Program-made: the position numbers and the translations under genes
DNA from: Kitasatospora sp. SolWspMP-SS2h
GTDB lineage: Bacteria; Actinomycetota; Actinomycetes; Streptomycetales; Streptomycetaceae
NCBI RefSeq assembly: GCF_003259315.1
Contig: NZ_QLLT01000025.1
Coordinates: 1-64,000, forward strand
DNA: 64,000 nucleotides
Direction of reading: 5' to 3'
Shown: positions 18,188 to 31,100 of the stretch, in pieces
How the letters are laid out: the number at the start of each line of letters is the position of its first letter
How positions within the stretch are numbered: position 1 is the first letter of the stretch
Notes under the pieces: generated by a model
Told to the model about the DNA's origin: nothing
The model's input: the letters and a program-made list of their open reading frames with translations, nothing else
Databases searched by the model: none

Positions 18188-19678
18188 TCAGACGGAGTCC
18201 GCCAGGCGGTTGATCGCGGCCAGCGGGATGGGCAGCCAGCTCGGCCGGTGCCGGGCCTCGTACACCACCTCGTAGACCGCCTTGTCGATCTCCAGCGCCC
18301 GCATCAGCTCCGGGGTGCCGGCCGGGTCGACGCCGCCGCCCGCGGTGTAGCCCGCGCAGTACGCGGCCCGGTTGCGGGCGGCCCAGGCCGAGGCGAGCAG
18401 GGCCAGCTCCGGGTCCTGGCCGGGGGCGCCGGCCAGCAGGTGGGCGGCCGCGTAGTCGAAGGAGCGGAGCATCGCGGCGACGTCCCGCAGCGCGGGCTGC
18501 GGGAGGCGGCGCTCGGCCAGCGGCTTGGCCGGCTCGCCCTCGAAGTCCAGCAGCACCCAGCCCTGCGGGGTGCGCATCGCCTGGCCCAGGTGCAGGTCGC
18601 CGTGGATCCGCTGGACCAGCAGGCCGTCCAGGTGGGCCTCGGTGAGCTGCTGGAACGCGGCGCGCAGCGCGGGGCGGTAGCGCATCAGGCCGGGCACGGC
18701 GGTGACCGCGGAGTCCAGCCGGGCGGCCATCGCGTCGGCCAGCTCGGCGATCTTCGTCCGGTCCAGCCGGGCGGTCGGCATGCTGCGGGCCAGCACCCGG
18801 TGCACCTCGGCGGTGGCCCGGCCCAGCCGGTGCGCCTCGATCGCGAAGTTGCCCGGCGAGGGGTCGCCCTTGAGCCGGGCGACCTGGTCGAGGGCCAGCT
18901 CCCAGCCGTCCTCGGCGTCCGCCAGGTAGCGCTGGAGCAGGCCCAGGGTGGCGGGCTCGGAGCGCTCCAGCCGGCACTCGAACCAGGCGGCGACCCGCGG
19001 GATGCGGGTCGACCCGGCCCGGGACAGCGCCAGCGAGAGTTCCAGGTCGGGGTTGGTGCCCGGGCTGATCCGGCGGAACAGCTTGAGGATGAACTCGGTG
19101 TCGTAGATCACCGAGGAGTTGGACTGCTCGGCGGTGGACGCCCGCCCCGGCAGGTTGCCCGGCAGGCCCGGGCCGGGGGTGCGGCGGAACGACAGCGAGC
19201 CGAACCGGTCGCCGGTCGCCAGGTGCTCCAGCAGCCGGCCGGTCAGCTCCGGGTCGTGCACCGCGTCGTAGAGCGTCGCCCCGTCGTAGGTGCCGCCCGT
19301 CAGCCGGCCCAGCACCGCCATCGGGCCGACCGAGGCGGGCTGCTCCGAGCGGATGCCCAGCAGCAGCTGGTAGACGTCCTCCGGGCCGGCGGAGGCACCG
19401 CCGTACTCGACCCGCACCAGCAGGTGCAGCAGGGCCGGGTCGCCGACCTGGAGCGGGGTGCCGACCACCGGGGTGAGCGCGGCGATCGGCCGGCCCTTGC
19501 CGGCGTACCAGCGCTGGGTGGGCAGCCACTCGGCGATCAGCGGCACGGCCGCCTGGACCAGCTCGCCGACTCCGGCGGCGGTTCTCCGGACCCCCGGTGT
19601 GCGCGTTCCCACCGGCCCCATGGCGGCGTCGGAGGGCTCACGGTGCACGTGGGCTTGAGAACGGGAGGGTTCGGACAT
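18188..19678 (-). CDS. mak: Maltokinase (ATP:maltose 1-phosphotransferase)
   Basis: 496 residues. Phosphorylates maltose, made by TreS, to maltose 1-phosphate, the GlgE donor. The aminoglycoside-phosphotransferase-like fold has its catalytic loop at HGDLHLGQAMRTPQ and metal-binding DFEGEP shortly after. The N-terminal cap region is present (LIAEWLPTQRWYAGKGRPIA), as in actinobacterial Mak/Pep2. The ATG at 19678 gives a 25-40 residue flexible start; an in-frame ATG at 19621 is a possible shorter start. It lies 269 bp after treS, with a hairpin in between, and is followed by glgB. Confidence 0.93.
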   Translation of the reverse strand: MSEPSRSQAHVHREPSDAAMGPVGTRTPGVRRTAAGVGELVQAAVPLIAEWLPTQRWYAGKGRPIAALTPVVGTPLQVGDPALLHLLVRVEYGGASAGPEDVYQLLLGIRSEQPASVGPMAVLGRLTGGTYDGATLYDAVHDPELTGRLLEHLATGDRFGSLSFRRTPGPGLPGNLPGRASTAEQSNSSVIYDTEFILKLFRRISPGTNPDLELSLALSRAGSTRIPRVAAWFECRLERSEPATLGLLQRYLADAEDGWELALDQVARLKGDPSPGNFAIEAHRLGRATAEVHRVLARSMPTARLDRTKIAELADAMAARLDSAVTAVPGLMRYRPALRAAFQQLTEAHLDGLLVQRIHGDLHLGQAMRTPQGWVLLDFEGEPAKPLAERRLPQPALRDVAAMLRSFDYAAAHLLAGAPGQDPELALLASAWAARNRAAYCAGYTAGGGVDPAGTPELMRALEIDKAVYEVVYEARHRPSWLPIPLAAINRLADSV

Positions 19679-19851
19679 GACTCCCTTTCCCCGGAAGCGG
19701 GCGGCTGCCCGACGAATCGTGGCCGGGCCCAGCAGTCTTCCGGATTTCGGCGGCGCGGCGGCGACGGCACGCGAGCAGCGGCTCGGTGTCACGCCTTCGT
19801 GTGGGTGGCCGTTGGGCTGTTCTCCGTACGCGGTGGTGCGAAGACCCCCGG

Positions 19852-19877
19852 GGGCGCGCGGGGATTCCCGCGCGCCC
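19852..19877 (-). terminator. Hairpin after treS
   Basis: An 11-bp perfect stem (GGGCGCGCGGG at 19852-19862 with 19867-19877) with a 4-nt loop, 71 bp past the treS stop. It may end or weaken glgE-treS transcription before mak. Confidence 0.55.
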
Positions 19878-19947
19878 GCGGAGGGTGACGTCCCGTTCGG
19901 GGCCTGAGGGATCGTTACTTCTTGGACGTGCTGCGGCGTTCCGGCCG

Positions 19948-24020
<4,073 letters not shown>

Positions 24021-24660
24021 GCCAATGCTCCTGCCCGAGATCGGCGGCAGCTCCCGGGCAGCGGCGCCGAGGGAGTACCGGGAGGACTGCTGGGGTGAGG
24101 AAGGACGTGCGGTCGCAGCCTGCCCGTGCGGACGGACCCGGCAACCCCGCCCACCGGTCGCGGTCACGCGGCGGCGTGCAGGAACCGGACACGCGCGTCC
24201 CGGCGCGCGCCGTTCGATGCACGCCCCCCACGTGACCCAACCCACCGGAAAACGACCGGGCAGGGAACAAGGACACGCGGAGACGCGGCGACTGGGGCCG
24301 AACGGGCGAAGGAAAGTGAGGGTTCGTCGAACAGGGCATGCAGCGGCCGAGGCAGCAGGGGCGACCACCCGATCGCGCACCAGCGGCACTCACGACCCTG
24401 TTGCATCCTCGCACCACGGGCAAGGGCTGTGTGTGGGTCGGCGCGCTCTTTAAGCCGCTATGTCGCACTGCGGAAGACTCCCGCAACACCTCCGTTCCCA
24501 GAAGTTCACACCTGACGGCGCTTCTTTTCCCAGTGTGCGCCCCCTGCGCGCCGGGTTTTGCCACCACGCGCCCGGAACGATCTCAACACTGCTCCGAACG
24601 GGTGCGGCGAACGACGGTTGACGCCCCCTCAGGCGCCCGGGCGGGACTACGCTCCTTGCC
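24021..24660. other. Divergent intergenic region between glgE and glgP (640 bp)
   Basis: No gene supported. It carries the promoters for the leftward glgE group and rightward glgP. The glgE ribosome site AGGAG lies just upstream of 24020 and the glgP -10 is at 24648. Several long frames run through it on both strands but none has a ribosome site or recognisable product. Confidence 0.5.
24648..24653 (+). promoter_or_regulatory. -10 element TACGCT for leaderless glgP
   Basis: TACGCT ends 7 bp before the GTG start of glgP, and no SD sequence intervenes. This is the spacing expected when the transcript begins at the start codon. Confidence 0.5.
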
Positions 24661-27345
24661 GTGAAGGCAATCCGCAGGTTCACCGTCCGCACCGTCCTGC
24701 CCGAACAACTGCAGCCACTGCACGAGCTCGCGCTGAACCTCCGCTGGTCCTGGCACCCCGAGACGAGGGAGCTGTTCCGCTCCGTCGACCCGGACGTCTG
24801 GGCCGCCGTCGGCGAGGACCCGGTCCGACTGCTCGGCGAAGTCCCCGCCGCCAGGCTCGCCGCGCTGGCCGGCGACCGGCGCTTCCTGCGCCGCCTCGGC
24901 GACCTGTCCGACGAACTGCGCGACTACCTCACCGGCCCGCGCTGGTACCAGAGAGCGACCGACCCCGTCGACCCCGAGGGCGGCCTGCCCGCCGCCATCG
25001 CCTACTTCTCGCCCGAGTACGGCATCGCCGCCGCCCTCCCGCAGTACTCCGGCGGGCTCGGCATCCTGGCCGGCGACCACCTCAAGGCCGCCTCCGACCT
25101 CGGCGTCCCGATCATCGGCGTCGGCCTGTTCTACCGGCACGGCTACTTCCGGCAGTCCCTCGACCGGGACGGCTGGCAGCAGGAGCGCTACCCCCTGCTC
25201 GACCCCGACGCGCTCGCCGTCGCCCTGCTCCGCGAACCCGACGGCACCCCCTGCCGGATCGACCTCGCCCTCCCCGGCGGCCGCACCCTGGCCGCCCAGG
25301 TCTGGCGGGCCCAGGTCGGCCGCGTCCCGCTGCTGCTGCTCGACTCCGACGTCGAGGCCAACAGCCCCGCCGAACGCGACGTCACCGACCGGCTCTACGG
25401 CGGCGGCAGCGAGCACCGGCTGCTGCAGGAAATACTGCTGGGCATCGGCGGCGTCCGCGCCGTCCGCACCTACTGCCGGCTCACCGGCCACCCCGAGCCC
25501 GAGGTCTTCCACACCAACGAGGGCCACGCCGGCTTCCTCGGCCTGGAGCGGATCGGCGAACTCGTCACCGCCCACCCCGGACTCGGCTTCGCCGACGCCC
25601 TGGAGGCCGTCCGGGCCGGAACGGTGTTCACCACCCACACGCCCGTCCCGGCCGGCATCGACCGCTTCGACCGCGACCTGGTCGCCCGGCACTTCGGCGG
25701 CGACGCCGCCCTGCCCGGCGTCCCCGTCGACCAGGTGCTCGCGCTCGGCGCGGAGAGCTGGAGCGACGGCGACCCCAAGCTGTTCAACATGGCCGCGATG
25801 GGCCTGCGGCTGGCCCAGCGCGCCAACGGCGTCTCCACCCTGCACGGTGCCGTCAGCCGGGAGATGTTCGGCGGCCTGTGGCCCGGCTTCGACACGCCCG
25901 AGGTCCCGATCACCTCGATCACCAACGGCGTGCACGCCCCCACCTGGATCGACCCCGCCGTCGTCCGGCTCGGCGCCACCGAGCTCGGCCAGGAGCGCGC
26001 CGAGCACGCGATGGCCGTCGGCACCGCCGAGCAGTGGACCGGCCTGGAGCGGATCGGCAACGCCGAGGTCTGGGCGCTGCGCCGCGCGCTGCGCGCCCAA
26101 CTGGTCGACGAGGCCCGCCGCCGGCTGCGCGCCTCCTGGAAGCAGCGCGGCGCCGGCGAGGCCGAACTGGGCTGGACCGGCGCCGTCCTCGACCCCGACG
26201 TGCTGACCATCGGCTTCGCCCGCCGGGTCCCCTCGTACAAGCGCCTCACCCTGATGCTGCGCGACCCGGCCCGGCTGCGCGCCCTGCTGCTCGACCCCGA
26301 GCGGCCGGTGCAGATCGTCATCGCCGGCAAGGCGCACCCCGCCGACGACGGCGGCAAGCGGCTCATCCAGAAGCTGGTCGCCTTCGCCGACGACCCCGCG
26401 GTGCGGCACCGGATCGTCTTCCTGCCCGACTACGACATGGCGATGGCCAAGACGCTCTACCCCGGCTGCGACGTCTGGCTGAACAACCCGCTGCGCCCGC
26501 TGGAGGCCTGCGGCACCTCCGGGATGAAGGCCGCGCTGAACGGCTGCCTCAACCTGTCCATCCTCGACGGGTGGTGGGACGAGTGGTACGACGGCCAGAA
26601 CGGCTGGGCCATCCCCACCGCCGACGGCGGCACCGGGGAGGGCGTGGTCGACCCGGAGAGCAGGGAGGCCGAGCGCCGCGACGACATCGAGGCCGCCGCG
26701 CTCTACGACCTGATCGAGCACCAGGTCGCCGCCCGGTTCTACGACCGCGGCGCGGACGGGCTCCCGCACCGGTGGATCTCCATGGTCCGGCACACCCTGG
26801 TCACCCTCGGCCCGAAGGTGCTGGCCGGCCGGATGGTGCGCGAGTACGTCGAGCGGCTGTACGCCCCGGCCGCCGCGGCGAAGCGGCGGCTCGCGGGCGA
26901 GGACGGCGACTACGCCGCCGCGCAGGCCCTGGCGGGCTGGAAGGCCGGCGTCCGGGAGGCGTGGCCGGCCGTCCGGGTCGAGCACGTCGAGGCGGACGGG
27001 GCGGGCGAGGCGCAGGAGCTCGGCGCGACGCTGGCCCTGCGGGTCCAGGTCAACCTCGGGCGGCTGCGGCCCGAGGACGTCGAGGTGCAGGTCGTCTCCG
27101 GGCGGGTCGACGAGAGCGACCGGATCTCCGAGGCCACCACGCTCGCGCTCAAGCCCGCGGGCGGCGGCACCGACCTGGACGGCCGGATCCGCTACGAGGG
27201 CCACCTCGAACTCGCCCGCACCGGCCCGTTCGGCTACACCGTCCGGGTGCTGCCCACCCACCCCCGCCTCGCCTCGGTCGCCGAGCTCGGGCTGCTGGCG
27301 GTGCCGGTGGAGACCGGCGGGATGGACGCGGGGGTGCTGCGCTAG
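24661..27345 (+). CDS. glgP: Alpha-glucan phosphorylase (GT35, DUF3417 form)
   Basis: 894 residues. Releases glucose 1-phosphate from alpha-glucan ends using phosphate and pyridoxal phosphate. It is the actinobacterial type with an N-terminal DUF3417 domain (about 1-110, TVLPEQLQPLHELALNLRWS, HPETRELFRSVDPDVW), then the phosphorylase domain. The PLP lysine lies in EACGTSGMKAALNG. Substrate loops (HTNEGHAGFLGLERI, TTHTPVPAGIDRFD) are intact. A C-terminal beta domain follows (about 770-894). The GTG start is leaderless. Placed divergent from glgE, it supplies the degradative arm to the synthetic GlgE genes. Confidence 0.96.
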   Translation: MKAIRRFTVRTVLPEQLQPLHELALNLRWSWHPETRELFRSVDPDVWAAVGEDPVRLLGEVPAARLAALAGDRRFLRRLGDLSDELRDYLTGPRWYQRATDPVDPEGGLPAAIAYFSPEYGIAAALPQYSGGLGILAGDHLKAASDLGVPIIGVGLFYRHGYFRQSLDRDGWQQERYPLLDPDALAVALLREPDGTPCRIDLALPGGRTLAAQVWRAQVGRVPLLLLDSDVEANSPAERDVTDRLYGGGSEHRLLQEILLGIGGVRAVRTYCRLTGHPEPEVFHTNEGHAGFLGLERIGELVTAHPGLGFADALEAVRAGTVFTTHTPVPAGIDRFDRDLVARHFGGDAALPGVPVDQVLALGAESWSDGDPKLFNMAAMGLRLAQRANGVSTLHGAVSREMFGGLWPGFDTPEVPITSITNGVHAPTWIDPAVVRLGATELGQERAEHAMAVGTAEQWTGLERIGNAEVWALRRALRAQLVDEARRRLRASWKQRGAGEAELGWTGAVLDPDVLTIGFARRVPSYKRLTLMLRDPARLRALLLDPERPVQIVIAGKAHPADDGGKRLIQKLVAFADDPAVRHRIVFLPDYDMAMAKTLYPGCDVWLNNPLRPLEACGTSGMKAALNGCLNLSILDGWWDEWYDGQNGWAIPTADGGTGEGVVDPESREAERRDDIEAAALYDLIEHQVAARFYDRGADGLPHRWISMVRHTLVTLGPKVLAGRMVREYVERLYAPAAAAKRRLAGEDGDYAAAQALAGWKAGVREAWPAVRVEHVEADGAGEAQELGATLALRVQVNLGRLRPEDVEVQVVSGRVDESDRISEATTLALKPAGGGTDLDGRIRYEGHLELARTGPFGYTVRVLPTHPRLASVAELGLLAVPVETGGMDAGVLR

Positions 27346-27423
27346 GACGTCCCCCGCGGGCGTTCCCGGGGCCCGGACGGGGCCCGGAGCCCGGGGAGCT
27401 GTCGGCCGCCGCGTCGCGCGGGG

Positions 27424-29190
27424 TCAGCCGCTCTCCGGGCCCCGGCCCCCGTCCGGGCCCTGCCAGGTGTGCCAGAGGGCGGCGTAGCTGCCCCGGGCGG
27501 CGAGCAGGTCCTCGTGCGGGCCCAGGTCGGTGAGGCGGCCGTGGGTGAGGACGGCCACCCGGTCGGCGTCGTGCGCGGTGTGCAGCCGGTGGGCGATGGC
27601 GATGACGGTGCGGCCGGCGAGGGTGGCGGCCAGCGCCCGCTCGGTGTGGCGGGCGGTGGCGGGGTCGAGCAGGGCGGTGGCCTCGTCGAGGACCAGGGTG
27701 TGCGGGTCGGCCAGGATGACCCGGGCCAGCGCGACCTGCTGGGCCCGGGCGCCGTCGAGGCGGGTCGCGGCCGGGCCCAGCTCGGTGTCCAGGCCCGCCG
27801 GGAGGTCGTGCTGCCAGCCGACCGCGTCCAGCGCGGCGGCCAGGGCGGCGTCGTCGGCCCCCGGGGCGGCGATCCGCAGGTTGTCGCGGAGGGTGCCGAG
27901 GAAGACGTGGTGCTCCTGGGTGACCAGGACGACCTGGCGGCGCAGCCGGTCGGGGGAGAGGTCGGCGAGCGGGACGCCGCCGACCGTGACGCTCCCGGAC
28001 CGGGGGCGGTCGACGCCCGCGAGGAGGCGGCCGAGGGTGGACTTGCCGGAGCCGGAGGGGCCGACCACGGCCAGCCGCTCGCCCGGGGTCAGCTCCAGGT
28101 CGAGGCCGTGCAGGACGTCGGGCCCGTCCGGGTAGGCGTGGTGGACGCCGCGGACCTCGATCCGGCCGTCGGCCGGTTCGGCGCCCCCGGCGCGGGCCTG
28201 GGCGGGGACGGTGGCGGGGGCGGCGGCCAGGCCCTCGACCCGGGCGTACGCGGCGGTGCTGCTCTGCAGGGATTCGAGCAGGATGACGACGTTGTCCAGC
28301 GGGTCGACCAGGCGCTGTAGGTACAGCGCGGTGGAGACGGCCGCGCCGAGGGTGACGGTGTGGTGGGCGACCAGGACGGCGCCGAGCGGGAGGACCAGGA
28401 CGGTCGGGACGGTGTAGGAGAGGTTGATGGCGGCGAAGAAGCGCAGCCGCAGGTCCAGGGTGCGCATCCGGGTCCGGTACGCGGCGGCGACGGCCGCGCG
28501 TCCGGCGGCCAGCCGCTGCTGCCGCAGGCCGAGGGCGTCGACGGTGCGGGCGCCGTTCGCGGTGGCGGAGAGGGTCTCGGCCAGGCCGGCGTTCGCGGCC
28601 CGGTCGGCGAGGTAGGCGGGGCGGGAGCGGCGCAGGTACCAGCGCGCGCCGAGGACGATGCCCAGGATGCCGATCAGCCCGCAACCGCCCAGCAGCGGGC
28701 TGACGGTGAGGATCGCGCCGAGGATGAACAGGATCTGCGCGCCGGCCACGAACAGCTCGGGCGCGGCGTCCCGGAGCGTCTCGCCGACGGCGGTGGAGTC
28801 GGCGGTGCCGCGGGCGGTGAGGTCGCCGGTGCCGGCCCGTTCGGCGGTGGCGGCGGGCAGCGCGAGGACCCGGTCGAGCAGCTGTTCGCGGACCGCGGCG
28901 GCGGAGCGCTCGCCGAACCGGTGCGCCAGGTAGCGGGCCTGGCGGCCGGTCAGGATCTGGACGACGGCGCAGCCGAGCAGCAGCAGGCCGAGCCGGTCGA
29001 CGTCCGCGGTGGTGGCGCCGGCGGCGACCAGGTCGATGATCCGGCCGAGGAGCCAGGGCCCGGCCAGGCCGAGCAGGGCGGCCGCCGCGTTGAGGGCCAG
29101 CACGGCCGCGAAGGCCCGGCCGTCGGCCCGGACCAGGGCGACGGCGGCCCGCCGGACCTGGCGGGGGGTGGCGATCGGCAGGGTGCTCAA
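27424..29190 (-). CDS. ABC exporter half-transporter A (intact Walker A/B, degenerate signature motif)
   Basis: 588 residues; six-helix exporter membrane domain (about 20-310) fused to an ATPase domain (about 340-588). Walker A is GPSGSGKSTLG and Walker B is TLVLDEATALLD, both normal, but the ABC signature LSGGQ is replaced by LDGARAQQ. It starts at TTG (29190), overlapping the stop of the upstream half-transporter (TTGA) and preceded by GGGAGGG; the frame is open far upstream, but those codons overlap other genes. With its partner it would form one heterodimeric exporter. Substrate unknown; the fold resembles lipid/peptide/drug exporters. Confidence 0.87.
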   Translation of the reverse strand: MSTLPIATPRQVRRAAVALVRADGRAFAAVLALNAAAALLGLAGPWLLGRIIDLVAAGATTADVDRLGLLLLGCAVVQILTGRQARYLAHRFGERSAAAVREQLLDRVLALPAATAERAGTGDLTARGTADSTAVGETLRDAAPELFVAGAQILFILGAILTVSPLLGGCGLIGILGIVLGARWYLRRSRPAYLADRAANAGLAETLSATANGARTVDALGLRQQRLAAGRAAVAAAYRTRMRTLDLRLRFFAAINLSYTVPTVLVLPLGAVLVAHHTVTLGAAVSTALYLQRLVDPLDNVVILLESLQSSTAAYARVEGLAAAPATVPAQARAGGAEPADGRIEVRGVHHAYPDGPDVLHGLDLELTPGERLAVVGPSGSGKSTLGRLLAGVDRPRSGSVTVGGVPLADLSPDRLRRQVVLVTQEHHVFLGTLRDNLRIAAPGADDAALAAALDAVGWQHDLPAGLDTELGPAATRLDGARAQQVALARVILADPHTLVLDEATALLDPATARHTERALAATLAGRTVIAIAHRLHTAHDADRVAVLTHGRLTDLGPHEDLLAARGSYAALWHTWQGPDGGRGPESG

Positions 29191-31004
29191 CTGCCCTCCC
29201 GGAGCAGGGCGGTGGGGCTTCCGGCGGGCGGCCCGGCTTCGGCGGGTCCGGTGCCGACGGGCTCGGTGCCGTCGGGTCCGGCTTCGTCGGGTTGGGCTTC
29301 GTCGGGTTCGGTGCCGCGGGTGACCAGGGCGCGGTAGCCGGGGCGGGTGCGCAGCAGCTCGCGGTGGGTGCCGGTGGCGGCGACCTTGCCGTCGACCAGG
29401 TAGTGGACGGTGTCGGCCCGGTCGAGCAGCAGCGGGGAGGTGCTGGTGAGCAGGGTGGTGCGGCCGCTCCGGGCGGCGGACAGGCCGGCGGCCATCGCGG
29501 CCTCGGTGTGGGCGTCGACCGCGGAGGTGGGCTCGACGGCCAGCAGGACCTCCGGGTCGGCGGTCAACGCCCTTGCCAGGCGCAGCCGTTGGCGCTGGCC
29601 GCCGGAGAGGTTGCGGCCGTCGGGGGCGATCGGGGCGGCCAGGCCGCCGGGCAGGGCGTCGTGCACGTCGCGGGCGGCGGCGGCGTCGATCGCGGCCAGC
29701 AGGACCGCGTCGTCGGCCCCGGTGCGGCCGCGAACGGTCTCGCGCAGGGTGCCCGCGAACAGGGCGGCCTCGTTCTCGGCGAGGACGATCCCGTCCCGGA
29801 CGGCGGCCAGCGGCAGGTCGGCGAGCGGGGTGCCACCCCACTCGGCGCGGGTGGCGGCGTCCAGCCGGGCGAGGCGTTCGGCGACGGCGGCGGTGTCGGC
29901 GGGGCGGGCGGAGGCGAGCACGGTGAGTTCGCCGGGGGCGGCCCGGACGCCGGACTCGGGGTCGGTCAGCGCGGCGGGCCCGGCGGGGGCCGGCGCGGTG
30001 CCGTGGTCGGGCGCGGGGGCGAGCCGGAGGAAGGCGACCACCCGGCGGGCGGAGACCAGGGCGCGGCCGATGTCCTGGCTGCTCTCCAGCAGGAAGTAGA
30101 CCGGGGCGACCAGCACGGCCGCGTACCCGAACACCGCCGCGAGCTGGCCGGGCGTCAGCCGGCCCTCGACGGCGAGGCGGGCGCCGAGCCAGGTGACGGC
30201 GGCCAGCAGCAGGACGGGCAGGCCGGAGCCGAGGGCCTGGATCCAGCTGGTGACGGCGCCGACCCGGTAGCCCTCGGCGCGCAGCCGCCCGGAGTCCGCC
30301 CGGTAGCGGGCCGCGAACACCTCCTTGCCGCCGAGGCCGTTCAGCACCCGCAGCCCGCCGGCCAGGTCCTCGAAGCGGGCGGTGAGCCGCCCCTGCCGGT
30401 CGCGGTACTCGCCCTCCACCCGCTGCTGGCGGGCGAGCAGCGGGCGCAGCGCCAGACCGAGCAGCGGCAGGCCGAGCAGCACCACCAGGGCCAGCGGCGG
30501 GGAGAGGGTGAGCAGGACCGCGGCGACCGTCAGGTAGCAGACCACCGCGCCGACGCCGGGCCCGACGAAGGTCAGCGCCAGGGACATCCGGACCACGTCG
30601 GAGATCCCGATGGTGACCACCTCGCCCGCGGACACCTGCCGGGGCAGCGCCGCGCCCAGCCAGGTGCTGTGCCGCAGCACCACGCCGACGGTGCGGAAGG
30701 TGGCGTCGGCGCGGACCAGCGTCATGGTGCGGTGCCGGTACCAGGCGAGCGCGGCGCTGAGCAGGCCGGAGCCGAGCATCGCGCCGGCCCAGCCGAGGAC
30801 GGTGCCGGTCCGGCCGGTGCGCAGCCCGTCGTCCACGGCCCGGGAGAGCAGGTAGGGCTGGACGGTGAGCCCGAGCATCCAGGCGGTGCCGAAGAAGGTG
30901 CCCGCCAGCGAACGGCCGAGCTGGCTGACGGCCAGCCAGCACAGGAAGCGCAGCGGACCGCGGGTGTCTGGCTCGCCGGGCTCCCCGGCCGTCGGATCGT
31001 TCAC
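29187..31004 (-). CDS. ABC exporter half-transporter B (degenerate Walker A and B, intact signature)
   Basis: 605 residues; six membrane helices (about 30-320), then an ATPase domain. The signature NLSGGQRQRLRLARAL is perfect. The P-loop position (about 385-400, TVLASARPADTAAVAE) has no GxxGxGKS/T, and Walker B reads VLLAVEPTSAVD, Val replacing the Asp while the catalytic Glu remains. This chain probably cannot bind ATP normally at its own P-loop. It complements half-transporter A, whose signature is the one missing. A Pro/Gly/Thr-rich C-terminal tail of about 30 residues follows. GTG start at 31004; coupled to the downstream partner. Confidence 0.87.
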   Translation of the reverse strand: MNDPTAGEPGEPDTRGPLRFLCWLAVSQLGRSLAGTFFGTAWMLGLTVQPYLLSRAVDDGLRTGRTGTVLGWAGAMLGSGLLSAALAWYRHRTMTLVRADATFRTVGVVLRHSTWLGAALPRQVSAGEVVTIGISDVVRMSLALTFVGPGVGAVVCYLTVAAVLLTLSPPLALVVLLGLPLLGLALRPLLARQQRVEGEYRDRQGRLTARFEDLAGGLRVLNGLGGKEVFAARYRADSGRLRAEGYRVGAVTSWIQALGSGLPVLLLAAVTWLGARLAVEGRLTPGQLAAVFGYAAVLVAPVYFLLESSQDIGRALVSARRVVAFLRLAPAPDHGTAPAPAGPAALTDPESGVRAAPGELTVLASARPADTAAVAERLARLDAATRAEWGGTPLADLPLAAVRDGIVLAENEAALFAGTLRETVRGRTGADDAVLLAAIDAAAARDVHDALPGGLAAPIAPDGRNLSGGQRQRLRLARALTADPEVLLAVEPTSAVDAHTEAAMAAGLSAARSGRTTLLTSTSPLLLDRADTVHYLVDGKVAATGTHRELLRTRPGYRALVTRGTEPDEAQPDEAGPDGTEPVGTGPAEAGPPAGSPTALLREGS

Positions 31005-31100
31005 GGAGCGAGGCTAACGGCCGCGCCGGGCCGGGGTCGATCGGATTCGCCCCGGCCGACCGCGGCGGGCCCCGGCCGCCCGCCGGGGCCCGCGGTGCCG

